Below are positions 50,151-59,298 of a stretch of DNA of 64,000 nucleotides, in pieces; the stretch's first letter is position 1; each line of letters begins with the position of its first letter. This DNA is from Polytrichum commune (Eukaryota > Streptophyta > Polytrichopsida > Polytrichales > Polytrichaceae): the NCBI GenBank assembly GCA_950295325.1, contig OX485808.1:10482501-10546500 (forward strand), in the 5' to 3' direction. Under the pieces are notes generated by a model that did no database searches, had not been told where the DNA came from, and worked only from the letters and a program-made list of their open reading frames with translations. Position numbers and translations under genes: made by a program.

Positions 50151-50863
50151 AATAAGGGAATGTGGAAACCCATCATTCACTATCATAAATATATCTAAAA
50201 ATATATATAGTGGATGAGATTACCAATTTTTAGATGAGAGTGTATCAATTTGGATGAGATTTTGTATAATAATCCATATGTGGCTTCGTCGCTCCAATAG
50301 TAGTAGCCAATACTCATATCTTCAAAACTTGAAATGAAACCCATTGAGAAGACGAGCTCATATTCACATTGGTATCAATCATGCCAATGTTTCTTATTCT
50401 ATTCTTTGTCTTCCACCTTCAACAAGGTGCTACACACGTAACGCTCTACCCATTGTAAGCATTGGTGATTGGTTGAAAGTTGTTATGCCTTAACTCAAGA
50501 GTGAGACTAAACTTAAGTTCTAGATAACTCTATCTAGTTTCTTGCATTAATTTTTAGTTAACTAAAGTTAACGTAGTTTCACCCACATTAGTAATCTAAT
50601 TTCCACATTCATTCAAGGACAAGAGGGAAGAAAAAAACAAAACAAAGAGACTTCATCCAACTATATTTTTCTCATCCACCCACTACACTCATCCTTAAGC
50701 ACCATTGGCCATGGCCATAATTGATCACATAGTCTTTGCCTCTAACAGGAGAGAGCCAATAGACTTGACTCAGACCTTTCCACTTTCACAATTTTAAATG
50801 GTGTCCCATTTCAACAGACCTCATTTTGCAAACAAATGCTTTGTTCCAAAACATTGTAAATTT

Positions 50864-50865
<2 letters not shown>

Positions 50866-50906
<41 letters not shown>
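50866..50906. repeat. (GA)n microsatellite
   Basis: About 20 uninterrupted GA units. Confidence 0.97.
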
Positions 50907-50908
<2 letters not shown>

Positions 50909-50909
50909 C

Positions 50910-52270
50910 TCATCCATCTAATATAAAAACTTGACCCCCTATAGGTTTCTGGTTGGTTCATCTCAAGTGACTTAGACTAGGTTGATATGGGGTCTTAAAA
51001 ACTGATTTTGGTGTCAAAACAACTTTAAAAGTAAACTTCGGATTGCACATGAGTTCCAAAATTATGAAGTAATTGGCTATGGACATGATTTGGAATTGGC
51101 AATCATCTCGGACTAATAATTGTGTGTTTTGTATCTTATGAGAAGTGGTTGAAAGGCTAAATTTGTCTATTTAAGACTTGCTTACCTTATGGTAGAATAC
51201 ACGGGTATTCAAGCCAATGTGTAATCTAGTTCTCCCAATCATCACCTAGATACTTTAAAGTAATACTTTAACTGGGTAAATCATAGTATAAATAAATTTG
51301 GTGAAATGACAATGTTTGTGACAATATACAATGAATTGCTAACTTGAGTGGTAATATATAGGTGTTAAACGAAGAAGGGTGACCACATATAAAACCCACA
51401 TACCTAACATAACACTCATATACCTTTATGAAGGTATGCGAGCATTATGTGGTCACTCCAATTACTTGCGAGATTTGTGTGATATATAAAACTAACAAGG
51501 CTTGTGCTTATGAATGGACATCTAATTAGGGGAGTCCATAGAAACAACATGCGAGTAAAGGTAGGGTGAAATATGTTCACAAGACATAAATGTTATATTT
51601 TGTTTAGATCTACATTAGGTTGCATTATATATCCATAAGTATTTTATACATAACATACGGTATAATTATAAGTTTTGCTAATTTACTTCTTTTAACAAAA
51701 ATAGCCTAATATAAATTGGAATGAATTTAAATTTTTTGTAAGATGTGTACGTTTAAGGGTAAGTTAAGGTACGTTAAGAGAAAAATGGGGGTTCATTGAA
51801 AGCATGAATCCAATTTCGATCATTGTAGATGAGATTCAATTCACTAAAGGTGAACTTCGATTCGTTGTGGATGAACTTTGGTTTATTGTGAATGAAACAA
51901 GAAAAAGGAGGCAACGTTTTAGAGGGCTAGAATCATGTTGGGCTAGTTTTCCCATTTCGTTGTTATTATGCATAGCTCCCTCAACCATACGGCCATACCA
52001 TCTTCAGATGGTACAGAGGTAGACTTGTCAATTTGTTGTGTTTCTTTTACGTGACCAACATTAGCAAACAAAGAACCCCACTCCATACCATGATGAAAAC
52101 AAAAGGCGAATCCCTACTTTTCATAAATAAAATAAGGTGCAATTTATTGCACAAACCTAGAATTTCTACTTAATACCTATCATATGGTGGAGGAAGTTGG
52201 TGAATATTAGAATTTTATTATAATTAGAGGGTCCATAGAAATAGCTCCTAAGCAAATACTTGGTTCTTAC
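50910..52270. other. AT-rich sequence, no gene seen
   Basis: Only short open frames without motifs. Near 51830-51900 three related GATGAACTT/GATGAGATT-like units give a repetitive small frame that I do not count as a gene. Confidence 0.4.
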
Positions 52271-52274
52271 ACAT

Positions 52275-52705
52275 TGTCACGTGAGGTGACATCGGGGGCT
52301 AAGTTACGTCAATTTAGGAGTAAATGGACTCCATTAGGAGTCCATGTGTGTTGGGATGAGTAACGGACTCCATTGGGAGTCCTAGTTAGTTGTTCATCCA
52401 CTCCATGGATGAACTCCACATAGGATTGGGGTTGTATGGAGAGGAAGGCCACTTGACTTGCCATTGTTGTCAAGTCAAGTCTTGTGAGTGTGTTTTGAGA
52501 GAGAGAGAGCTTGTTGTTGCTTTCTCATGGCTATGGTGTAGTAGATTATGAGTAAAGCCTTTGCATTCTTTCTCCACCACTTGCACTCTTGGATTCTCCC
52601 TTCGTGGAGTGAGAGATAGCTTGACTCTTGTGTGTGAATTTCAGAGTTTCTTAAGCTTTGTAAGAAGACATTTTAGTTTCTTAAGCTTGGAGAGAGAAAC
52701 CCTCA
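52275..52705 (+). repeat. 5' LTR of the gypsy element
   Basis: Starts TGTCACGTGAGGTGACA (itself an inverted repeat) and matches 62179-62613 to ...ACCCTCA. It contains hairpin-prone motifs (GGACTCCATTAGGAGTCC, GGACTCCATTGGGAGTCC) and a short GA run that differs in length between copies. The true LTR could extend further, because the 3' copy is truncated. Confidence 0.85.
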
Positions 52706-53154
52706 TACTTGACAACAATGGCTCAAATTTTTCATTTTTGGTTGTATTTCTGAGCTAGAATGGCCCAGTAATGAGAGCAAATGAGTGATACAAGTGTTTG
52801 AAAGCTTAGTTTGTCATTTCTTGCAACCCTCAAGAAGATTTTGAGAGAAATCTTCCCATTTTTCTTTTGTTGTCTCTTTGTATTTTCTTCAATTGTTGAT
52901 GGTTGAATGTTGAGATTCCATTTAGTCTCAAGATTCTCAAGTCACATTTTCTTGCTTGCAAATTGTGAAAGCAAAGTTTAATTCAAACACAAACACAAAC
53001 CAAAATTAAAATCCAATTTGTTTTTAATTTTGGTTGAGCTCCGGACGGATCCGGAGCTCACCGGACCCTCTTGGAGCTCCAATTCTGGGAGGACCGGGGG
53101 CGGGCGGGCGCCAGCCAGGCCCTGGCAGGCAGGTAAGGTAAGCCCTTACCCTTT

Positions 53155-53586
53155 TATTTTATTTTATTTTGTTTTTGTTTATTTTTGTTTTTGTTTTTGT
53201 TTTGTTTTTTGTTTTGTTTAATTAAAACAAATTTTTTTCACATTTTTACTTTCACCTTTCAAACTTGGCATCCAATTCTCACAAACTTTGAGGTTCAAAT
53301 TTGGGGGCATACTAGCTCCGATTGGAGTGAAATTTGAGCCTATCTTGTGTGAAATTTGCCAAGGAATCCAATGGTGTAATTGGATTGTTGATTGGAATTC
53401 AAAATCATTGCTGAAATTATTAATTTCAACGCTGATTTTTGTTTTTGGGAGCAAATTAACTCCGAACGGAGTGAAATTTGAGCCTAATTTGTGTGAAATA
53501 TTCCTAGGAGTCCATTGGTGCACTTAGTTTGTTGATTGGAGTCCATAATCACCTTGGAAATGAGCCTTTTCAACGCTGATTTTTCA
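53155..53586. repeat. Leader of the gypsy element: T-rich tract and tandem duplication
   Basis: A TTTTG/TTTTA-rich low-complexity tract (53155-53222) is followed by two tandem ~140-bp units (53303-53438 and 53444-53586). These share GGAGTGAAATTTGAGCCTA and TTTCAACGCTGATTTTT. Confidence 0.8.
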
Positions 53587-53739
53587 TTTTAATTACCAAT
53601 CTCAAACCTTTGCACAATTTTGGAATTTTGGGGGCATAAACACTTGGCATTTGGCAAGGGATTGCCATTTAGATAGCCCGCAACAGGTGCAGGTTGCCAT
53701 TACCTTGTAGATAGTTGCAGGTACTCAAGTGATTATTTT

Positions 53740-54870
53740 ATGGTGCAAACTAGGAGCCGATATTATCGATCTCCATCACCAGATTACTTGGAGGACGTGC
53801 ATACCACAAATCTTGAGCCAGAGGTAGATACCAACGAGGCTTTTGAGCCTATTTCGGCATTGGACACTACTAGTAGGCTTCGGATTTGGAGTGTCGGCAC
53901 GTTCGACGAAATGGAGGACGATCGCCACAATTCAGTGCGTGATCGGTTTTCAGGTCGAGGTGGGGGCATTTCCTTGCCCGATTGGAAACTCCGGTTTCGT
54001 ACCTGGATTAAGGAGAAACGCCAAAGGTCTTCCAATTTCAATGATTGGTATGCCTTTGAACTTCTGCCTCAACATTTGGAGTATGAGGCACTCCAAACTT
54101 ATGAACGCTGGACAGAGGGTCATCAGCGACAACTTCGGGAGGTGGAGCAGTATTGGGAGGCTCGGGTTGAGCTCATTTCAGCCCTTAAGGATGGGGCGGT
54201 TGCTACCTTAGCTCCACCCACCTTAAAGGAGGAGGAATCGCCGGCGGAGTCTAAAGACACGGAACTGGCACTTGGGCCAATGGTGGCTAGCAGTAGCACG
54301 GAAACCCTTTCACGGGTGGCACATGCTACACAGGCAGCATTGACGGCTGTTGGTCCACCACCTCCGTTTAATCCCCTTACTGAATTTGTCGCACATTTGG
54401 AAGTGGAGTATGGTGGGTTTCGGCGAGACCAGATGCAGCGCATCCAGGATTTCCGCCGAAAGAAGGATGATACTCCACGGATCATGTATACGCAACTCGC
54501 GCGATTTGCTGTGGAGTCGGGAGGTGTTTTTGCTGAGAGTCAGCTTGTTAAAATCTTTTTGTCTAAGATTGACAAGCGGCTACTTGAGTTGGCATCACCT
54601 CGGATTATCCTCGACTACGAGGGCCGAGCTACACTTGCACAAGCGTTTGCCGTGGTTGAGAGATGTGATCGGGCTCTTTGCCAACATGATGCCACGGATA
54701 TGGTATCTTGGATGACAGAGAGTCCGAAACCAAGAAGAATTGTCACAACTACTAGTAGTTTAGCTAAGACTCAACCCGTCAAGGAGCAAAAGATTTTGCA
54801 TTGTTGGGGTTGTGGAGAAGCTGGTCATTCTAAGAATGATCCCAATTGTCCTAAGAAGAAGAAAACTTAG
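53740..54870 (+). CDS. Gypsy gag polyprotein with CCHC zinc knuckle
   Basis: 376 aa from the ATG at 53740 to a TAG at 54868-54870. It contains a retrotransposon gag-like region (WKLRFRTWIKEKRQRS ... RDQMQRIQDFRRKKDDTP ... VKIFLSKIDKRLLELA), then a C-terminal CCHC knuckle (CWGCGEAGHSKNDPNC) and a Lys-rich end. It should form the nucleocapsid and bind element RNA. The TAG is followed in frame by the protease-methyltransferase block, beginning with codons for PLGKLK. Whether this stop is read through or is a mutation cannot be told; its context (CCT) is not the classic leaky hexamer. Confidence 0.88.
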   Translation: MVQTRSRYYRSPSPDYLEDVHTTNLEPEVDTNEAFEPISALDTTSRLRIWSVGTFDEMEDDRHNSVRDRFSGRGGGISLPDWKLRFRTWIKEKRQRSSNFNDWYAFELLPQHLEYEALQTYERWTEGHQRQLREVEQYWEARVELISALKDGAVATLAPPTLKEEESPAESKDTELALGPMVASSSTETLSRVAHATQAALTAVGPPPPFNPLTEFVAHLEVEYGGFRRDQMQRIQDFRRKKDDTPRIMYTQLARFAVESGGVFAESQLVKIFLSKIDKRLLELASPRIILDYEGRATLAQAFAVVERCDRALCQHDATDMVSWMTESPKPRRIVTTTSSLAKTQPVKEQKILHCWGCGEAGHSKNDPNCPKKKKT

Positions 54871-57837
54871 CCTTTGGGAAAATTAAAACAAAAGATGGAA
54901 CCAGTAAAGGTAGGGGACAATTCTAAGAAGAGACAATTGAAATGTAACCATTGTAGTGGCACTAATCACGATGTGGATCATTGTTTCCAACTTCATCTTG
55001 AGATGCGGCCTGCCAGTTATGTCACTGGAAAGTCTCCAAGGGAGCAGAGTCTTGAGGCTAAGGTGGCAGAGCTTGAGCAAAAACTCAAATCTTCTGCATC
55101 TTTTGCTCAAATTTCTGAGCCGCATGTAGGTGGTGGCACCTCGGGTTCGGACATGTATATGTTTGGAGCAGCTGGAGAGGTGGTGGCGGCGGCTTCTACT
55201 CGCTCACAAACATTGGCAGATACGGTGGCTTCCACGAGTGGTGGTAGCAACGAGGTGCTACATCCTCGCCATGCCGGACCAGCTGATCAAATTGGTCAAG
55301 CACGTTTACCTCTTTCATTTGGATTGGTAGACACCACTGTTGTTGGGGCTAAAAACCCTGTACCTTTGAGAGATGGGGATTCCATCTCGAAGGATGTTAC
55401 GCAGACATTGGCATATAAAATTCTCCATATGCCAATTTTCTCGGGTTCGGAGTTTATGGCTTCGGATTTCAAGCCTGCTGCAGTTTTTCATTTAGTTGGG
55501 AGAATGTTAGAAGGTAAGGCGGATTTGCCATCCCTTCAAGTATCCCAAGCTGTGGTTGACGTACCTATGGCTGAGGAGGTAGAGGACTTAGCCAATTTGC
55601 GAGCGAGTCTTGCGGATGCGGCGATCATTGCTTTTGGTAAGCAAACTGATATTCCTCCAGCATCAATTTCAGCAGTGGATACGTTGTTTGCGAATTATGC
55701 GTCCGGAGCGGCATATCTTGCAGACATTTCTGCAAGGCCTGCTCGCGAACGGCATAATTTGCAACCTGGAGTTGTACGGCTGATGAACGACAAATCTTTG
55801 TTTGTCGTTTCACGCACGGATATGCCCACTATCCGTGTTACACCACTGAGAGTTATGATGGATTCCGGTGCTCAACCGGTTATGATTGGCAAAGGATTTG
55901 CTGACAGTCTTGGATTGACGCCAGCAAGCTTGGATCCTTGTCCATTCACTATTGTGACTTCAGTAAGGGGCATTGAACGTGCAACAGGTTACACCAAGGC
56001 ACCTCTACGTTTGATTTTTCATGTGGGGGCAGGGCCTACTTACACTCATTTGTCAATGAAGTGTGTTGTTACTAATGCTACCAACTATGATATACTTGTT
56101 GGTCAGCAAGCTCTTTACCCACTTGGCTTTGGTTTGGATAATTGGACGGAAGAGGCATGGATTAGACCGGGATGGTCCACTGGAGATGGCAGGAAGGTAT
56201 TTATTCCCGTCACATTTGCAGCCACTGCTATGACTATGGTTGCGGAGGCAATGTTTGGTTGCAGCGGTTTAGTTGCAGATTTGCCTTGTGCTCCAGTTTT
56301 ATTGGAGGAAACAATGGACTACACTTGTAATGCGGCAGAACAACAATTTTTACCATCTTTTCAAATTCCTGCTCGACATTTCAAGGATCCACCTCCACCA
56401 TGGCGAACTCCTAAGGAGTTATCCGACCATTGTCGACACATTGTAGCGGATTTGGAGCTTGGAGAGGCACCTCCAACTTTATCCTCATTTTCTTTTGCTC
56501 AACCCATTCGTTGGCAACCATCACCTGAAGGTATTGTCCTTGTGGAGATCTTTGGAGGCATTGGCACAGGTTTGGCGGCAGTGTTGGAAGCTGGAATTAC
56601 AGTTTGGCGATATATTCATGTGGACAATGGGTATGCAGCCAACAGAGCCGTCCGACACCACATCCAACAATTGTTGTTGAGATACCCCGCACAATTGTCA
56701 GCCTTTGTCATTCATGGATGTTGTGGTCAACTTCCTCAAGATGTCACTATGATTAGTGATGAGGATTTGAGAAGGTTGGGCCACGTGGATTTGATTCTTG
56801 CAGGATGGCCTTGTCAAAGCCATTCGCGGGCAGGAACTGGCCAGGGATTGGATGATCCTAGGTCTAGTTTGTTTGCGGATTTGACGCGATTGACGCAATG
56901 GTGGTTTACCCACCAATCAATTCCGCCAGGGTACATTTTTGAAAATGTACCATTATTGGGTGATACCCGGCACAAAGTGGTGAAGGATGGTGAGTACATT
57001 AACCAAATTCTGGGTACTCCAACATTTCTGGATGCTGCATCTTTGGGATCCTTTGCTCATCGGCCTCGTTGGTTTTGGACCAACTTGGTATCACCTCGGG
57101 TGCTTTCAGCGGCGATTGCCCGCATTCCCCGCCTTATGGATCGCAAGGTGGATGACATTTTAGATGATCATCGTGTTTCCTTGGCAGTTACCAAGGGCGA
57201 CACCTTGCCATTTGCATTCATTAACAAGGTGGGAATTCTGAGAGGTGCACTACCTACTTTTGTGACATATCCACAGTCTTTTGCATTTCGATCTCGTGGA
57301 CCTGACATAGTTTGGGATTCAAAATCCCAAACTTATGAGGAGCCTACGGCAGATGAGCGGGAACGCGCCATGGGTTTTCTTACAGGTACCACGGCTGTTC
57401 ACGGGCTTCAGGAAGGTCAGAGACGTTTCCTATTGGGGCAAGCTATGGATCTTAATAGCATTGTGTGGATAATTGGAATTTGTCTTGCTGCTCAACAACG
57501 TATGGATGACCAATTGCTTACTCTGAGGGCAGAGAACAATGGTCAGGGGGCAATGGAGCCGCAATCCAAGGATCACATTGAGGTCAATGACACCGAGGGA
57601 TTATTTCCTTTGAAACTTCATGTTGCGGAAGAGCTTCGAGCCCAACGTGTTTTTTCGGCTTTGGCCCAAGAGTTTGGGAAGTTGGAGGCCCATAAAATGT
57701 TTCCACTTCTATTTCTTGGTGATACTTCATATGTGGGTAGCTATTTAGCTACACAAACTGATTGTAGTGGAGATGATACGCATTTGGATTCAAGTGCAGA
57801 TGATGGGGGCAAAGGTGGTGCCCTCTCCACGGACTAG
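54871..57837 (+). CDS. Gypsy protease plus DNMT3-like cytosine-5 methyltransferase
   Basis: In frame with gag; no ATG at its start, so probably translated as a continuation. It opens with a second zinc knuckle (CNHCSGTNHDVDHC) and a coiled-coil-like EAKVAELEQKLK, then an aspartic protease with MMDSGAQPVMIG (DSG at 55861). Residues encoded at about 56531-57490 form a complete C5 methyltransferase: motif I FGGIGTG (56551), motif IV GWPCQSHSRAG with catalytic Cys (56812), motif VI FENV (56938), motif VIII AHRPRWFW, motif IX ADERERAMGF and motif X FLLGQAMDLNS. The AAxLGSFAHRPRWFWTNL and FENVPLLGDTRHKVV blocks resemble DNMT3/DRM rather than DNMT1 enzymes. It could methylate element or host DNA. 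All core catalytic motifs look intact. Confidence 0.9.
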   Translation, partial: PLGKLKQKMEPVKVGDNSKKRQLKCNHCSGTNHDVDHCFQLHLEMRPASYVTGKSPREQSLEAKVAELEQKLKSSASFAQISEPHVGGGTSGSDMYMFGAAGEVVAAASTRSQTLADTVASTSGGSNEVLHPRHAGPADQIGQARLPLSFGLVDTTVVGAKNPVPLRDGDSISKDVTQTLAYKILHMPIFSGSEFMASDFKPAAVFHLVGRMLEGKADLPSLQVSQAVVDVPMAEEVEDLANLRASLADAAIIAFGKQTDIPPASISAVDTLFANYASGAAYLADISARPARERHNLQPGVVRLMNDKSLFVVSRTDMPTIRVTPLRVMMDSGAQPVMIGKGFADSLGLTPASLDPCPFTIVTSVRGIERATGYTKAPLRLIFHVGAGPTYTHLSMKCVVTNATNYDILVGQQALYPLGFGLDNWTEEAWIRPGWSTGDGRKVFIPVTFAATAMTMVAEAMFGCSGLVADLPCAPVLLEETMDYTCNAAEQQFLPSFQIPARHFKDPPPPWRTPKELSDHCRHIVADLELGEAPPTLSSFSFAQPIRWQPSPEGIVLVEIFGGIGTGLAAVLEAGITVWRYIHVDNGYAANRAVRHHIQQLLLRYPAQLSAFVIHGCCGQLPQDVTMISDEDLRRLGHVDLILAGWPCQSHSRAGTGQGLDDPRSSLFADLTRLTQWWFTHQSIPPGYIFENVPLLGDTRHKVVKDGEYINQILGTPTFLDAASLGSFAHRPRWFWTNLVSPRVLSAAIARIPRLMDRKVDDILDDHRVSLAVTKGDTLPFAFINKVGILRGALPTFVTYPQSFAFRSRGPDIVWDSKSQTYEEPTADERERAMGFLTGTTAVHGLQEGQRRFLLGQAMDLNSIVWIIGICLAAQQRMDDQLLTLRAENNGQGAMEPQSKDHIEVNDTEGLFPLKLHVAEELRAQRVFSALAQEFGKLEAHKMFPLLFLGDTSYVGSYLATQTDCSGDDTHLDSSADDGGKGGALSTD

Positions 57838-57843
57838 CAATTA
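57835..57843 (+). promoter_or_regulatory. Candidate programmed stop-codon readthrough site (TAG CAA TTA)
   Basis: The methyltransferase frame ends in TAG followed by CAATTA and stays in frame with the RT block. Stop-CAR-YYA is the known type I leaky context, first described for the tobamovirus replicase stop. Here it would set the ratio of the upstream product to the full polyprotein. Function is inferred from the hexamer and the frame. Confidence 0.6.
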
Positions 57844-59298
57844 CAGGCTGTGCTGGCACCAAGTGGCAATCCTTCTATGAAGAAGGAAACTACGGAGTTT
57901 GACGATTGGCCAATTGAAGTGGGGCCAAAGCTTACTGGTGCCGAAACACGAAAGGTACGGGCATTTATTCGCTCTTACCGTAATTGTTTTGCCTTTAGTC
58001 TTCATGATCTTGAAGGATATGAAGGTAAACCTGTTCGTATTCAACTCGAGGACGACCACCCTATTTTCAGACGGCCGTACAGACTTAGTACCTCTGAAAG
58101 GTTAGGTGTTCAAACTCGATGTCAAGAGTTATTGGCAGCGGAATTGATTGAACTCTCCAATGGAGAGTATGCTTGTGCCACGGTTATGCCGTTAAAGAAT
58201 GATATCTTTGGCAACTGGACGGAAAAACGGATGTGTGGTGATTATCGTCCAGTCAACCGCAAGACCAAGTCGGATCGATATCCAATGCCGATGCCGGAGG
58301 AGTTGTTTGATGCACTGGGATTTTCTAGAATCTTCAACACTCTGGATTTGAGGTCTGGTTATTACCAATTACCTTTGTTGTTGGGTGATCGGGTGAAGAC
58401 CGCATTTTGGGGAATTGATAAAGATGGTAAGGATCAACTTTATCATTGGGAATTTCTGCCATTTGGTCCCAAGAATGCACCAGTTGAATTTCAACGGGTG
58501 ATGGACCAATTATTGGCTGGTTTGCCGTTTGCTAGATGTTACATTAATGATGTTATCATCTTTAGTAATAGTCCACAGGATCATGTGAGACATTTGCAAG
58601 CGGTATTTGAACGACTTCAACGGTGGGGACTCCGTTTACATCATGGAAAATGTAAGTTTTTCCATGATCAATTGGCCTATTTAGGCCACATGATTGTTCC
58701 TAGCGGTCTTGGTGTGCAACATGCGAAGGTGGATGCTTTGCACAAAATTCCCGCACCTAGTGATGTACCACGGCTTCGTGCATTTCTAGGATTGGCAAAT
58801 TATTATAGGACGTTTGTCAAAAACTTTAGTTTGATTGCCAAACCTCTTACCATTTTCACGGGAAAAGACCAACCATGGATTTGGAGTCGGGAACAACAAC
58901 AGGCATTTGATACATTGAAGCAGAGGCTCGGTTCAGCGCCAGTGCTTCGACGCCCGGATGTGTCTAGAGCTTTTCAATTGCACACGGATTGGAGTGCAGT
59001 GGGATTGGGAGCGGTATTGACACAGAAAGATGAAGAGGGAAATGAATATGTGGTGGCTTATGCATCTAGAAGCAATAATAGTACTGAATCTAATTATTCT
59101 TCTTATGAAGGCGAGGCCTTGGCGGCCGTTTGGGCCATTGCACATTTTCGACCTTATTTGTATGGGCAAAAGTTTACTTTGGTGACTGATCATCAGCCTT
59201 TAAAATGGCTTATGGAATCAGATAAGCTCACCGGGAAACTTGCTAGGTGGGCATTGTTACTTCAGGAATATGATTTTGAAGTTGTTCACCGAGCATGA
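57838..59298 (+). pseudogene. Gypsy reverse transcriptase and RNase H, inactivated
   Basis: Same frame as the upstream blocks. RT motifs: KRMCGDYRPVNRKTK, FNTLDLRSGYYQLPL, FLPFGPKNAPVEFQRVMD and the catalytic box reading YINDVIIFS. Ty3/gypsy RTs have YIDD; here the first Asp codon is AAT (58546-58548), which should abolish polymerase activity. RNase H follows (LHTDWSAVGLGAVL; YSSYEGEALAAVWAI; TDHQPLKWLM). The block ends at TGA (59296-59298), where the family normally reads H-RA-G-ANLDADGLSR; the frame continues with IANLDADGLSRNP, so this is a nonsense mutation. Confidence 0.9.

Noticed and set aside
51804-52022. Small 72-aa frame beginning MNPISIIVDEIQF
   Set aside because: Derived from short degenerate GATGARNTT repeats; no homologue that I recognise.
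53218-53527. Matching open frames on both strands in the gypsy leader
   Set aside because: Caused by the tandem ~140-bp duplication; no start context or motif.
54874-57837. Methyltransferase as a host DNMT3/DRM gene
   Set aside because: It is continuous in frame with a retroviral-type protease and RT and lies between LTRs, with no host-type N-terminal domains or introns.
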